DNA of 64,000 nt from Acidiferrum sp963771295 (GCA_963771295.1 CAVYTB010000008.1:124001-188000), one strand, 5' to 3'. Numbered from the stretch's first letter, positions 1 to 9,416 are shown. The notes: generated from the letters alone by a model not told the origin. Numbers and translations are program-made.

Positions 1-30
1 CTTGGCCCGTTTTTTGGTCTTGATTGGCAT
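1..30 (-). CDS. Possible 5' end of an hspR-like regulator gene (partial)
   Basis: Reading the minus strand from base 30 to the window edge gives an ATG and ten codons (MPIKTKKRAK) with no stop. Only this basic start is visible, so the family cannot be read from the sequence. The guess of a MerR-type heat-shock repressor (HspR) rests on two things. An hspR gene commonly follows dnaK and dnaJ in HspR-controlled operons. The dnaK promoter here also carries a HAIR-like operator (3573-3593). There is only a weak ribosome site (GAAG). It could equally be another gene or no gene at all. Confidence 0.28.
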   Translation of the reverse strand, partial: MPIKTKKRAK

Positions 31-46
31 AGTCGGTGCTCTTCGA

Positions 47-76
47 AGTTCTAAGTCATAACTTATAGTTCTAAGT
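47..76. repeat. Spaced direct repeat between dnaJ and the left edge
   Basis: The decamer AGTTCTAAGT occurs at 47-56 and again at 67-76. A related inverted copy (TTAGAACTAA) and a second CATAACT follow between about 101 and 118. The 96-bp gap downstream of dnaJ is therefore built of short iterated pieces. It could be a degenerate intergenic repeat or a regulatory site; nothing decides between these. Confidence 0.4.
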
Positions 77-126
77 GAACCCGACCGCCGCGTTTCTGGT
101 TAGAACTAAACTCATAACTGTTTGTC

Positions 127-1293
127 TCAGACTCCCGCTTTCGCGAACAAATCCTTCCGCGGATCCATCGGCGCAACCTCTTCTAGCTCTTTCATCAACG
201 TGCGCACGCGTTCATCCGTCGGCTCTGGCACGACAATCTGAATCTCCACGTATTGATCGCCGCGCGCTCCACTCTTTCCGTGTGGCACACCCTTTTCCTT
301 CAGCCGCAGCGTCCGCCCGCAGTTCGTACCGGGCGGAATGCGAACCAGCGACCTACCATCGATGGTGGGTACTTCGATTTTCGCGCCAATCGAGGCTTCC
401 GGCACGGTCACCGGCACTTTGGTGTAGAGGTCATTCCCGCGCCGTTCGAAAAATTCGTGGGGCCGCACCATCACGCGCAAATACAAATCTCCCGATGGAG
501 CACCCATGGTGCCCGAATTTCCTTTTCCCGGCACGCGAACGCGCCCGCCATGCACTACGCCAGGCGGGATGCGCACATCAATGGTTTCGGTTCGCCGCAG
601 GCGTCCTTCGCCGCCACAGGTAGGGCACATCGTCCGCAACTTGCCCGTTCCTCCGCAGCGACTGCAGGGAACGTTGAATCGCATCTTACCGGCCGTCTGT
701 TGTATCGAGCCTGTGCCATTGCAAGTGGGGCACGTCTGCGGAGTACCTACCGCGCCAGTTCCGTGGCACGTTTCACAGGTGTCCATGCGCGTGATTTGCA
801 GTTTCTTTACGGCGCCGCGTACCGAGTCCCAGAAATCGATCTCGATCTGATATTCCAGATCCCCGCCTGCTTCGTGCTCGGGCTCCATGGTGGCCCCACC
901 ACGATGGCCGCCGAAAAACTGGCTAAACAGATCTTTGAAGCTGGACGAACTGGAACCGGCGCCACCGCCCGGTTGTCCGCCAAAATCAAACCCGCCAAAA
1001 TCAAAGTTGACGTCACCGCCGCCTGCGTCCGTCCCTCCGCCATAGCCGCTGGGCGGAGCATTCTCGCTGTAGAAGCCATACTGATCGTACATCTGCCGCT
1101 TCTTCGTATCCGACAGCACGTCATACGCTTCCTGCAATTGCTTGAATTTTTCCTCGGCAGATTTGTCGCCGGGATTCAGGTCGGGGTGATATTTCCGTGC
1201 CAGCTTGCGAAACGCCGTGCGAATATCCTTTGCCGTCGCTTTACGCGGCACTCCCAGCAGTTCGTAATAATCTTGTTTTGTTCCCGTCGCCAT
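127..1293 (-). CDS. dnaJ: Chaperone protein DnaJ (Hsp40)
   Basis: Co-chaperone that delivers unfolded clients to DnaK and stimulates its ATPase in the cytoplasm. All DnaJ parts are present in 388 residues: a J domain at about 8-72 with the HPD motif at 36-38, a Gly/Phe-rich linker at about 84-135 with a serine run, and a zinc region with four CxxCxGxG repeats (C173, C176, C188, C191, C210, C213, C223, C226). The C-terminal substrate-binding domain follows. The open frame extends 48 codons further upstream, but homologous sequence starts at the ATG at 1293, so I place the start there; no clear Shine-Dalgarno precedes it. It lies 184 bp downstream of dnaK on the same strand and is probably transcribed from the dnaK promoter. 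Confidence 0.95.
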   Translation of the reverse strand: MATGTKQDYYELLGVPRKATAKDIRTAFRKLARKYHPDLNPGDKSAEEKFKQLQEAYDVLSDTKKRQMYDQYGFYSENAPPSGYGGGTDAGGGDVNFDFGGFDFGGQPGGGAGSSSSSFKDLFSQFFGGHRGGATMEPEHEAGGDLEYQIEIDFWDSVRGAVKKLQITRMDTCETCHGTGAVGTPQTCPTCNGTGSIQQTAGKMRFNVPCSRCGGTGKLRTMCPTCGGEGRLRRTETIDVRIPPGVVHGGRVRVPGKGNSGTMGAPSGDLYLRVMVRPHEFFERRGNDLYTKVPVTVPEASIGAKIEVPTIDGRSLVRIPPGTNCGRTLRLKEKGVPHGKSGARGDQYVEIQIVVPEPTDERVRTLMKELEEVAPMDPRKDLFAKAGV

Positions 1294-1477
1294 TGGTCGG
1301 TCGATTCGCCCGTTCTGCTTCGCCACAACGCCGCCATGCTCAGCACAAATCTCTTGGTCCAGGTCTAGCGGCTGGTCTCTTCGATTCTTTGTTTCCTGCC
1401 GTGCGTAGGGGTCCAACCAGCCTGAACCCCCGCACACGCTTTAGCTATTACTTAAGACTGACGACTGACAACTTCGT

Positions 1478-3430
1478 TCAGTTTGGCTTCTTGTTGTCGT
1501 CCACGTCCACATACTCGGCGTCAATCACATCGCCAGGCTTGCCGCCTTGCTGCGAGCTTCCGCTGCCGGCAGCCGAACCTGGAGTCGAGCCCGCGCTCGC
1601 GGCTTCCGCTTGTCCGCCACCCGCTGCCTGCGCCTTTTTGTACAGCTCTTCCGCCATCTTGTGCAGCGCCTTCTCTACGCCTTCGGTGGCCGAGCGCAAC
1701 TGCGCCACGCCGCCGTCGTTCATGGCCTTCTTCGCTTCCTCAAGCGCTGTCTCGGCCTGTTTCACGTCACTTTCGGGCAGTTTGTCGCGATTCTCGCGGA
1801 TGGTCTTCTCCGCCTGATACACGATCCCGTCCAGACGGTTTCGGGCTTCCACTTCTTCCATCCTGCGGCGATCTTCTTCCGCATGCGATTCCGCCTCAGT
1901 GCGCATCTTCTCCGCTTCTTCCTTGGTCAAGCCGGTCGAAGCGGTGATGGTGATTTTCTGTTCTTTGTTGGTGGCCTTGTCCTTTGCGCTCACGTTCAAG
2001 ATGCCGTTCGCGTCGATGTCAAACGTCACCTCGATTTGCGGCGCGCCACGCGGCGCTGGCGGGATTCCGTCCAGTTTAAATGTGCCCAGCGACCGGTTGT
2101 CTTTCGCGAACTTCCGTTCGCCCTGCATCACGTGGATTTCCACGCCCGGCTGGTTGTCCGAAGCCGTCGAGTAAGTCTCCACCTTGCGAGTCGGAATCGT
2201 AGTATTGCGCGGAATCTGTACAGTCATCACGCCGCCGAGTGTTTCCACCCCCAGCGAGAGAGGCGTCACGTCCAGCAGCAGGATGTCCTTCACCTCGCCG
2301 CCCAGCACCGCGCCTTGAATCCCCGCGCCAACCGCCACTACTTCATCCGGGTTTACGCCCTTGTGCAGTTCCCTGCCGCCGAAGAAGTTGCTCACCAGCG
2401 CCTGCACCTTCGGGATTCTTGTGGAACCGCCCACCAGAACAACTTCCTGGATGTCGTTCGGAGACATTTTTGCGTCTTCCAAGGCCTGCTTCACTGGCTT
2501 CATGGAGCGGTCGAGCAGGTCGCGCATCAGGTCTTCCAACCTGGTCCGCGTCAGCTTTTGCTGCATGTGGATTGGGCCGCTCGCGCCCGCGGTGATGAAC
2601 GGCAGATTGATCTCCGTCTCCATCATCTGCGAAAGCTCGATCTTGGCCTTTTCCGCGGCTTCTTTCAGGCGTTGCAGCGCCATTTTGTCTTTACCCAAAT
2701 CGATGTTGTGTTCTTTCTTGAATTCGTCGATCAGCCAATCGACGATTCTCTGGTCGATGTCGTCGCCACCCAGGTGGGTGTCGCCGTTCGTCGATTTCAC
2801 TTCCACGACGCCGCTGCCTACTTCCAGTACGGAAATGTCGAATGTGCCGCCGCCCAAGTCATATACCGCGATTGTTTCGTCGCTCTTCTTTTCCAGGCCG
2901 TAGGCCAAAGCGGCCGCCGTCGGTTCGTTGATGATTCGCAGTACTTCCAGGCCGGCGATCTCGCCCGCTTGTTTGGTGGCTTGCCGCTGCGCGTCATTGA
3001 AATACGCCGGTACGGTGATGACCGCCTTCGTCACCTTCTCGCCCAGAAAATCTTCCGCGGCGCTCTTCAGCTTCCCGAGGATCATCGCGGAGATTTCCGG
3101 TGGACTGTACACCTTGCCGAAAATCTCGATGCGGGCGTCGTCGTGGCTTCCCTTCACCACCTTGTAAGGCACGCGCTTCATTTCATCGGCAACTTCGTCG
3201 TAGCGCCGCCCCATGAATCGCTTGATCGAGTACACCGTGTTCTCGGGATTCGTGACCGCTTGGCGCTTTGCCACCTGCCCAACCAAGCGTTCCCCCGTCT
3301 TCGTGATGGCCACCACCGATGGTGTTGTGCGTCCGCCCTCCTGGTTCGGAATAACCACGGGCTCGCCGCCCTGCATTACCGCCACCACGGAGTTTGTCGT
3401 CCCCAAGTCTATTCCTATGATCTTGCTCAT
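1478..3430 (-). CDS. dnaK: Molecular chaperone DnaK (Hsp70)
   Basis: ATP-dependent cytosolic chaperone of 650 residues. The N-terminal ATPase domain begins with the phosphate-binding loop GIDLGTTNS at 5-13. The substrate-binding domain follows, then the helical lid, a Gly/Ser/Ala-rich tail and a C-terminus close to the usual EEVKD-like end (DAEYVDVDD then a few residues). The start ATG at 3430 has a purine-rich ribosome site (GGAAGGAAG) about 7 bases upstream. It heads the dnaK-dnaJ block; its promoter and a HAIR-like operator are seen at 3564-3593. Confidence 0.98.
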   Translation of the reverse strand: MSKIIGIDLGTTNSVVAVMQGGEPVVIPNQEGGRTTPSVVAITKTGERLVGQVAKRQAVTNPENTVYSIKRFMGRRYDEVADEMKRVPYKVVKGSHDDARIEIFGKVYSPPEISAMILGKLKSAAEDFLGEKVTKAVITVPAYFNDAQRQATKQAGEIAGLEVLRIINEPTAAALAYGLEKKSDETIAVYDLGGGTFDISVLEVGSGVVEVKSTNGDTHLGGDDIDQRIVDWLIDEFKKEHNIDLGKDKMALQRLKEAAEKAKIELSQMMETEINLPFITAGASGPIHMQQKLTRTRLEDLMRDLLDRSMKPVKQALEDAKMSPNDIQEVVLVGGSTRIPKVQALVSNFFGGRELHKGVNPDEVVAVGAGIQGAVLGGEVKDILLLDVTPLSLGVETLGGVMTVQIPRNTTIPTRKVETYSTASDNQPGVEIHVMQGERKFAKDNRSLGTFKLDGIPPAPRGAPQIEVTFDIDANGILNVSAKDKATNKEQKITITASTGLTKEEAEKMRTEAESHAEEDRRRMEEVEARNRLDGIVYQAEKTIRENRDKLPESDVKQAETALEEAKKAMNDGGVAQLRSATEGVEKALHKMAEELYKKAQAAGGGQAEAASAGSTPGSAAGSGSSQQGGKPGDVIDAEYVDVDDNKKPN

Positions 3431-3563
3431 AGCTTCTTCCTTCCTTCTCGTTCAGAATCTGTTGCCCGTCAAAATCTCAGATGCTTTTGCCCGCCACTTG
3501 TGCCCATCCTGTCGATACAGATTGGAGGGCCTCCGGCGATCTCCGTCCCGCAAAATCCACCTC

Positions 3564-3593
3564 ACTATACAAGTTGAGTGGTTCATTGTCAAG
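3564..3593 (-). promoter_or_regulatory. dnaK promoter with HAIR-like (HspR) operator
   Basis: On the minus strand TTGACA (3592-3587) and TATAGT (3569-3564) are separated by exactly 17 bp, an almost ideal vegetative promoter. Overlapping it, the plus strand reads GTTGAGT (3573-3579), seven bases, then TGTCAAG (3587-3593). The HspR operator HAIR is CTTGAGT-N7-ACTCAAG, so 11 of 14 arm positions match with the correct spacing. Binding there would cover the -35 box and spacer and repress dnaK. That HspR binds is inference. Confidence 0.65.
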
Positions 3594-3917
3594 TTATTTG
3601 ACATACCCTGTAAACATATCACTGTCTATTAGTTACACTGCGCTTTGGACGTTGTTCGCACTATTCCAAGGTACATTTCGCCGGCTCTCATGCCTGCTAG
3701 ACCCTTTGTCTTTCTTGTTTTCTTGTCACAAACACGGAGCCATCCGTCATGCAACCCCACGCTTTGCCATCGCAACCAACTTAGTACGGTGACCGGCCAG
3801 CCATCGGGGCTTGTGCTTCGCGGCCACGGCTCCTTGGCCCGTTCTCACTTCCACTCTTTACCTGTGATACTCTGGCCAAGATTTCATCTTCATCTCGACC
3901 CTGATTCGGAGGAATCT

Positions 3918-4649
3918 GTGAATCGCCGGCTTCTCCTTGCGTCCGCACTGACCTTAAGTTTTCCCATCCTCGGCACCCTGTTGTTGGTCGCTGCACCCTC
4001 CGACCAGAACTCGCAGACTCCGAAGAAGACAGCGGTCTCGGCGAGGACCCCCGCCGCAACGCAATCCGACGAACTTGCGCCGAGCTTGATCTCCGTAAAC
4101 GGGGTTGGCGACATTGACCCGAACAAAGCGCTTGGCTCGAAGAGCGCGCCTGTCACCATGGAAGTCTTCAGCGACTTCCAGTGCCCAGCTTGCAAACAGT
4201 TGTTCACTACGACCATGCAGCGCGTGATGAACGACTACGTAAATACCGGCAAAATCTATCTTGTGCATCGCGATTTTCCGCTTCCAATGCACGCCTACTC
4301 GCGGGTTGCCGCGAGCTACTCCCGTGCGGCGGCACACATCGGCAAAGACGAAGTGGTGGAAGTGGCGTTGTTCCAGAATCAGGAAAAGTGGGAGAGCGAC
4401 GGCAAAGTGGCGGAGACCGTGGCCTCGGTTCTGACGCCGGCAGAGATGAAGAAGGTCCAGTCAATCGTCGAAAGCAGGGCGCTGGATCCGCTGATTGAAA
4501 AGGACAAGCAACTGGCCCAGGCATACGCCATCAATCAGACGCCTACCACCTGGCTGCACACCAAGAGCGGGCAGGCTTTTCCGGTGGTTGGATTCGTGAA
4601 CTACGATGTTCTGAAGACTTTTCTGGATCAACTAGTCGCACAGAAATAG
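3918..4649 (+). CDS. DsbA-family thioredoxin-fold disulfide oxidoreductase, membrane-anchored or exported
   Basis: Probably a thiol-disulfide exchange protein of the cell envelope. I start at the GTG at 3918 because it follows an excellent ribosome site (GGAGG) and is at once followed by a basic residue pair and a hydrophobic segment (about 5-26), an uncleaved anchor or signal peptide. The open frame reaches back to 3645 but that part has no such features. After a low-complexity linker comes a thioredoxin fold with the active site CPAC (C89, C92) and the cis-proline region QTP near the C-terminus. Length 243. The MauE/DoxX-like gene 64 bp downstream suggests a redox pair. DsbA/DsbG-type is clear; the substrate is unknown. 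Confidence 0.85.
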   Translation: MNRRLLLASALTLSFPILGTLLLVAAPSDQNSQTPKKTAVSARTPAATQSDELAPSLISVNGVGDIDPNKALGSKSAPVTMEVFSDFQCPACKQLFTTTMQRVMNDYVNTGKIYLVHRDFPLPMHAYSRVAASYSRAAAHIGKDEVVEVALFQNQEKWESDGKVAETVASVLTPAEMKKVQSIVESRALDPLIEKDKQLAQAYAINQTPTTWLHTKSGQAFPVVGFVNYDVLKTFLDQLVAQK

Positions 4650-4713
4650 AAACCATTGTCAATGCGAACGAAGCGAGGAACTTGCTTTTCCGCACGCTAG
4701 CGAGAACTCAGCC

Positions 4714-5226
4714 ATGATGCAATCCGCGCCATTCAATTTCCGCCGCCTCATCATCTGGATCGGGCGCCTGGTCATCGCGGCGATATTCCTCTACGCCGGT
4801 TATGGCAAGCTGTTCCGCCCAGACATGACCCCGCGTCCCTCGATTCCCATCGCTCGTTCTTTGTTTGCTCTGCAGATTGATTCCTACCAGATGTTGCCGC
4901 CTTGGGCTGTTCTGTTGGTGGCCAAGTGGCTTCCCATAAGTGAAATTGCGATTGGTTTGCTTCTCCTGATCGGCGTCGGTCTTCGCATCTGGTCCGTGTT
5001 GGTCACTGTGATCATCGGCGGATTCTTCGCCGTGGTGCTGCGTGCTTATCTTTTGCATCTGGACATCAATTGTGGCTGTTTTGCCAAGCCCGAGCCTCTT
5101 ACCGGATGGACCGTGCTTCGTGACGGCGCCTTGCTTCTACTGGCGGTACTTATGACGATCTTTGCCTTCCAGGAAGCCCGCAAGCCGCATCCCTGGTCTG
5201 CTGCCGCACCAGAACATTCTTCTTGA
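4714..5226 (+). CDS. MauE/DoxX-like integral membrane protein
   Basis: A 170-residue protein with four hydrophobic segments (about 12-30, 64-83, 85-105 and 131-150), as in the DoxX/MauE family. Before the last segment is a close cysteine pair in NCGCF, the feature typical of MauE, a membrane protein linked with the thioredoxin-like MauD in methylamine dehydrogenase maturation. No mau genes occur here, so a general role in disulfide or redox chemistry together with the DsbA-like protein just upstream is more likely. The start could be the ATG at 4714 or the next codon at 4717; no strong ribosome site is seen. Confidence 0.78.
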   Translation: MMQSAPFNFRRLIIWIGRLVIAAIFLYAGYGKLFRPDMTPRPSIPIARSLFALQIDSYQMLPPWAVLLVAKWLPISEIAIGLLLLIGVGLRIWSVLVTVIIGGFFAVVLRAYLLHLDINCGCFAKPEPLTGWTVLRDGALLLLAVLMTIFAFQEARKPHPWSAAAPEHSS

Positions 5227-5296
5227 TGTAAACGAATCCGGCCTCCTAATCGTTGATTTCTGATATCTGATATCCTCTCCCGGTCATCTCACCCTC

Positions 5297-5872
5297 ATGC
5301 GCACTCTTCGTGAATACCTCGAACTTGCTGCCGTAGCCCACGGTCATATCTGCGCCGGCCAAGTGCTGGGTGTACGCCTCGCCATGCTCGGGCTTCGTGA
5401 ACTTGGCATTGCGGATCCTATCGCCGACCGCAAGCGGCTCGTCACCTATGTCGAAATCGATCGCTGCGTTACTGACGCTGTTGCTCTGGTCGCCAACTGC
5501 CGGCTCGGCAAGCGCGCCCTGAAGTTTCGGGACTGGGGAAAAGTTGCCGCCACGTTCTGCGACCTTCAAACGGGCCGCTCTGTTCGCATAGCCGCCAAAG
5601 AATCCTCCAAACAGGCCGCCAGGGAATTGTTTCCGGAGTTGCCGAGGGAGGACGGCCAGCAAAAAGCCTACGCCCAGCTTCCCGACGACGTCCTCTTCTC
5701 AAAGGAATGGGTGAAAGTGGAAATTCTTCCGGAAGATTTGCCCGGGTTCAAGGGTCCGCGCATCGTGTGCGCGGCGTGCGGCGAAGGGATCAACTTCAAG
5801 CGCGAAGTTCTCAAAGATGGGACCACCCTCTGTCGGGCCTGCGCCGGCGAGCGGTACTACTCCGCGTCTTGA
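5297..5872 (+). CDS. FmdE-family protein with C-terminal zinc ribbon
   Basis: A 191-residue soluble protein. Residues about 6-150 resemble the FmdE domain (named after the small subunit of molybdenum formylmethanofuran dehydrogenase), with the motif HGHICAG at 15-21 and further cysteines at 57, 68 and 88. A separate zinc ribbon follows: C158, C161, C179, C182. No other formylmethanofuran dehydrogenase genes are near, so methanofuran chemistry is not implied; in bacteria the family occurs alone and its role is unsettled. Metal or molybdopterin-related binding is a guess. The ATG at 5297 has no strong ribosome site; the gap before it holds the short tandem TCTGATATCTGATATC. Confidence 0.8.
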   Translation: MRTLREYLELAAVAHGHICAGQVLGVRLAMLGLRELGIADPIADRKRLVTYVEIDRCVTDAVALVANCRLGKRALKFRDWGKVAATFCDLQTGRSVRIAAKESSKQAARELFPELPREDGQQKAYAQLPDDVLFSKEWVKVEILPEDLPGFKGPRIVCAACGEGINFKREVLKDGTTLCRACAGERYYSAS

Positions 5873-5941
5873 GACCTCGATGGAAACATCCTTTCGCACA
5901 CCACTCTGCCTATTGAAATTTTGCGCTAGAATTTCTCTTTC

Positions 5942-8245
5942 ATGCTAAGCCTGCCTCCGATCACCTTGCGCCTTCGCGGCTGGAAACTGATTGACCGCGT
6001 CGCGCTCGCGTTTCTGCTGCTCTGCGCCATCACGCTTGGCGCCGCCACGGGCTTGCTGTTCGTCTATGAAAGCGACCTGCCGGAAATTCGCGCGCTGGAA
6101 ACCTATCGTCCCAACGTCGTCACGGAAATCTACGCCGATGACGGCCAACTGGTCGGCAGCTTCGCCCTGCAGCGCCGCATCCTGATGACTTGGGAGCAAA
6201 CTCCCAAGGTTCTTTACAACGCCGTCTGCGCCATCGAAGACCAGCACTTTGAAGATCACTGGGGCGTCGACTTTCCGCGCGTCGCAGGCGCTGCTTATCG
6301 CAACATCATCAAGCACCGCCGCGCCGAAGGCGCCAGCACCATCACTATGCAACTGGCCGGCAATCTTTTCCTCGACCGCAGCGAGCGCAGCTTCCGCCGC
6401 AAAGCCCAGGAAATCCTGCTCTCCCTACAGATCGAGCGCCGTTACACCAAGCCGCAAATCTTTGCGATGTACGCAAATCAGGTCTATCTCGCCCATGGCA
6501 ACTACGGATTTGCTGCCGCCTCGCAGTTTTACTTTGGCAAACCGGTCACCGACATCAATCTACAGCAAGCTGCGCTGCTCGCCGGAATGATTCGCGGTCC
6601 CATCTATTCGCCGCTCGGCGATCCTGCTCGCGCTTTGGCGCGCCGCAATTTGGTACTGCACCAGATGATGGAAGAAGGGAAGATTACGCCTGCTGAAGAA
6701 GCAGCCGCCAAGAAGACTCCGCTGGGTCTGCACGTGCAGTACCCGCGCAATGACCTGGCTCCCTACTTCTTCGAGGACATCCGTAAATATCTTGAAGCCA
6801 CCTATGGCACAGAAGCGGTTCACGAGCGCGGCTTGCGCGTCTACACCACGCTTAATATCACCATGCAAAAAGCGGCCAACGAAGCTATCCACGACGGCCT
6901 GCACATTTATGATCGTCGCCACGGGTGGCGCGGCAAACTCGCCAACATCCTCAAAGACAATCTCGGCAAGCTCGATACTTACGAAGACGACGACTGGCGC
7001 CATCCTATCGAAAAGGGAAATTACGCTGCGGGACTGGTTCTCGCGGTCGACGACAAAAGTGCCACCGTAAAGATCGGCACCTATCGTGCACTTCTCACCG
7101 CCTCAGATATAGCCTGGACCGGTCACAAGAAACCCAATGAAATTCTCGCCGTTGGCGATCTCGCGCAATTCTCGATTCAGGATCTGCGCGAGACGACAGC
7201 TCGCGTTCAACTCGAGCAGCAACCTACGCCACAAGCCGCCATGATTGCCATCGAAAATGGCACTGGCGAAATCAAGGCCCTGGTCGGCGGCTACAGTTTT
7301 GAGGATTCCAAGTTTAATCGCGCGACGCAGGCATTCCGCCAGGTGGGCAGTTCCTTCAAGCCCTACGTTTACACTACCGCTGTCGAAAAAGGTGCTTCAC
7401 CGTTTGACACCATAGTTGACGCACCTTTTTCTACGATCAGCGGTGGCCAGGTTTATGCTCCGCACAACTACGACGAGAAGTTTGAAGGCACCATCACGCT
7501 GCGCCGGGCGTTGGCTGGTTCACGAAACGTTCCTGCGGTGAAGTTGGCAGAGCGAGTTGGCATCAATTCGGTTGTGGACATGGCCAAACGGTTTGGCATC
7601 ACGACGCCCCTGCCTCCCTATCTGCCTCTGGCGCTTGGCGCTGCCGACATGAAGTTGCTCGAGCACGTCTCAGCCTTTACGGTTTTCCCGAACGACGGCA
7701 TCCGCATCGATCCGCACATGATTCGCCGCGTCACTAGCTACGACGGAGCGCTACTGGAAGAAGCCCACCCGGAGGTGCACGACGTAATTTCTCCGGACGT
7801 CGCCCACACCATGACTGCCATGCTCGAAGAGGTAGTGCAGTTTGGCACTGCCATTAAGGCGAAATCGATTGGGCGTCCCGCTGCCGGAAAGACCGGCACG
7901 ACTCAGGATTTCACGGATGCATGGTTCATTGGTTTCACACCGCAGATCACCGCCGGTGTTTGGGTTGGATACGACGACAAACAGATTTCTCTGGGCAAAC
8001 GGGAGTCCGGCGCGCTCGCGGCGCTTCCCATTTGGATGGAGTTTGTTGAAAAAGGCATGGCTGGAATTCCGGTGGTGGATTTTGCAAACGTCGTGACTTT
8101 GGAGGAGCAAGCCGAAGAGCATCACGTGCGCACCGATGTGCCTGACACGCGTCCCGAAGAAGAATTGCCACCGCCCGCGAAGGAGAAGCCGCCGGTAATC
8201 GCTTCGCCTCCGACAAGCCCGGCCGCACCTCCTCCGAGCCAGTGA
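5942..8245 (+). CDS. Class A penicillin-binding protein (PBP1A type)
   Basis: Bifunctional peptidoglycan synthase of 767 residues anchored in the cytoplasmic membrane by one N-terminal segment (about 19-40). The GT51 glycosyltransferase domain shows EDQHFEDHWG with catalytic Glu99, the GASTITMQLAGN motif and the GMIRGPIYSP motif. The transpeptidase domain has all three penicilloyl-serine motifs: SSFK (Ser470, Lys473), SRN (527-529) and KTG (650-652). It polymerises lipid II and cross-links stem peptides. The tail after about residue 720 is proline-rich and probably disordered. Start ATG 5942. It converges with thiL; only 13 bp separate the two stops. Confidence 0.95.
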   Translation: MLSLPPITLRLRGWKLIDRVALAFLLLCAITLGAATGLLFVYESDLPEIRALETYRPNVVTEIYADDGQLVGSFALQRRILMTWEQTPKVLYNAVCAIEDQHFEDHWGVDFPRVAGAAYRNIIKHRRAEGASTITMQLAGNLFLDRSERSFRRKAQEILLSLQIERRYTKPQIFAMYANQVYLAHGNYGFAAASQFYFGKPVTDINLQQAALLAGMIRGPIYSPLGDPARALARRNLVLHQMMEEGKITPAEEAAAKKTPLGLHVQYPRNDLAPYFFEDIRKYLEATYGTEAVHERGLRVYTTLNITMQKAANEAIHDGLHIYDRRHGWRGKLANILKDNLGKLDTYEDDDWRHPIEKGNYAAGLVLAVDDKSATVKIGTYRALLTASDIAWTGHKKPNEILAVGDLAQFSIQDLRETTARVQLEQQPTPQAAMIAIENGTGEIKALVGGYSFEDSKFNRATQAFRQVGSSFKPYVYTTAVEKGASPFDTIVDAPFSTISGGQVYAPHNYDEKFEGTITLRRALAGSRNVPAVKLAERVGINSVVDMAKRFGITTPLPPYLPLALGAADMKLLEHVSAFTVFPNDGIRIDPHMIRRVTSYDGALLEEAHPEVHDVISPDVAHTMTAMLEEVVQFGTAIKAKSIGRPAAGKTGTTQDFTDAWFIGFTPQITAGVWVGYDDKQISLGKRESGALAALPIWMEFVEKGMAGIPVVDFANVVTLEEQAEEHHVRTDVPDTRPEEELPPPAKEKPPVIASPPTSPAAPPPSQ

Positions 8246-8258
8246 CGGCCAATATGCT

Positions 8259-9242
8259 TTAGCGAAATGGGTCCCAGCCCGCGGAAATCAACGGACGCAA
8301 TTTTCCATCCTGTTCCACCAGAACCTTTTTCTCGCGAGTGATTTCTCCGATACGCGTCAAGGGCAGCCCACAAAATTCAGTTGCGATTTTGCTCGCATTT
8401 CTTGGACGCACCGCAAACAGCAGTTCGTAGTCTTCGCCGCCATTCAGCGCCAGCTTCGTCGCATCCCTGGCATCGCTCCGCGTCACGCACGGTAGGAAAG
8501 ACGCCTTGATCCGCGCGCCCACCCCACTTTCCGAACAAAGCCTCGGCAGGTCGCTGGAAAGCCCATCCGAAAGATCCATCATCGCGGTTGCTAGCTGGTT
8601 CTTCGCCAGCCATTGGCCCAATCCGAAACGGGGCTCGGGATAAAGATGTTTGCGAACGAACGAACTTGACGATGCTTTCACCATTCCGCGCTTGCGCCGC
8701 AATTCTCGCAACCCCAACTCCGCTTCTCCGAGCGTTCCACTCACGTATAACAGGTCGCCGGCTCGTGCGCCGGAACGCAATATTGCGTGCCCAGCCGGTA
8801 CTTCTCCGACCACTGTTGTGTTGATCAGAATCTTGTTTCGCCGTGTGGTGTCTCCCCCAGCCAGTTGACATCCCAGAACGCGCGAAGCGCGATGCAGTCC
8901 TCTAAGGAATGACCGAAGCCATTTACCGGTGCAGTCCGCTGGGAGCGCCAAACTCAACAGAAAGCATCGCGGTGTCCCGCCCATCGCGGCAATATCACTG
9001 GCGGCTCGCGCCAAACTCTTCCAGCCAATGGCATCCGGTGGGTGTTTATCGCGCAGGAAGTGTGTTGCCTCCAGAAGCCAGTCACAAGTGAGTACCACCT
9101 CTTGGCCACGGCCTGCTTGCCACAGCGCGGCGTCATCGCCCATGCCAACGCGCAGGGAACCGGACCGTTGGTCTCGGAAGGTGCGGTAGATTTCGCGAAC
9201 CACTTTGTCTTCGTCGCGCACGCGAGGATCCCTATGCGTCAT
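8259..9242 (-). CDS. thiL: Thiamine-monophosphate kinase
   Basis: Phosphorylates thiamine monophosphate to thiamine pyrophosphate, the last step of cofactor synthesis, in the cytoplasm. Family motifs are VGMGDDAA near residue 32 (ATP/Mg site), LTCDWLLEATHF, GGDTTR, and DLSDGLSSDL in the C-terminal half. With the ATG at 9242 the product has 327 residues, the usual ThiL length; the frame stays open upstream to 9389 but that part has no family resemblance. No other thi gene is in the window. It stands alone between PBP1A (convergent) and the M23 gene (divergent). Confidence 0.92.
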   Translation of the reverse strand: MTHRDPRVRDEDKVVREIYRTFRDQRSGSLRVGMGDDAALWQAGRGQEVVLTCDWLLEATHFLRDKHPPDAIGWKSLARAASDIAAMGGTPRCFLLSLALPADCTGKWLRSFLRGLHRASRVLGCQLAGGDTTRRNKILINTTVVGEVPAGHAILRSGARAGDLLYVSGTLGEAELGLRELRRKRGMVKASSSSFVRKHLYPEPRFGLGQWLAKNQLATAMMDLSDGLSSDLPRLCSESGVGARIKASFLPCVTRSDARDATKLALNGGEDYELLFAVRPRNASKIATEFCGLPLTRIGEITREKKVLVEQDGKLRPLISAGWDPFR

Positions 9243-9377
9243 ACCGCCAGCATAGACAAAAACACTTCGAACCGCACCCACTCGACCGTAGTTCCAGAAC
9301 CCTTCGTATGCAAACTGTCCTGACGGACAGCCCAGTGCAGTTTTCCAGAGGCTGTCCGAAAAAACTGAAATACAGTA

Positions 9378-9407
9378 TTGACGCAGCAAACCTACAAAAT
9401 CTAATAT
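9378..9407 (+). promoter_or_regulatory. Candidate promoter for the M23 peptidase gene
   Basis: TTGACG (9378-9383) and TAATAT (9402-9407) are 18 bp apart. Transcription would start near 9414 and leave a leader of about 120 bases before the GTG at 9533. Assigned by eye. Confidence 0.5.
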
Positions 9408-9416
9408 CTAGGTAGC

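Noticed and set aside
1547..3577. Long plus-strand open frame opposite dnaK
   Set aside because: It is the mirror of a GC-rich conserved gene; no family, no ribosome site and low-complexity residue content.
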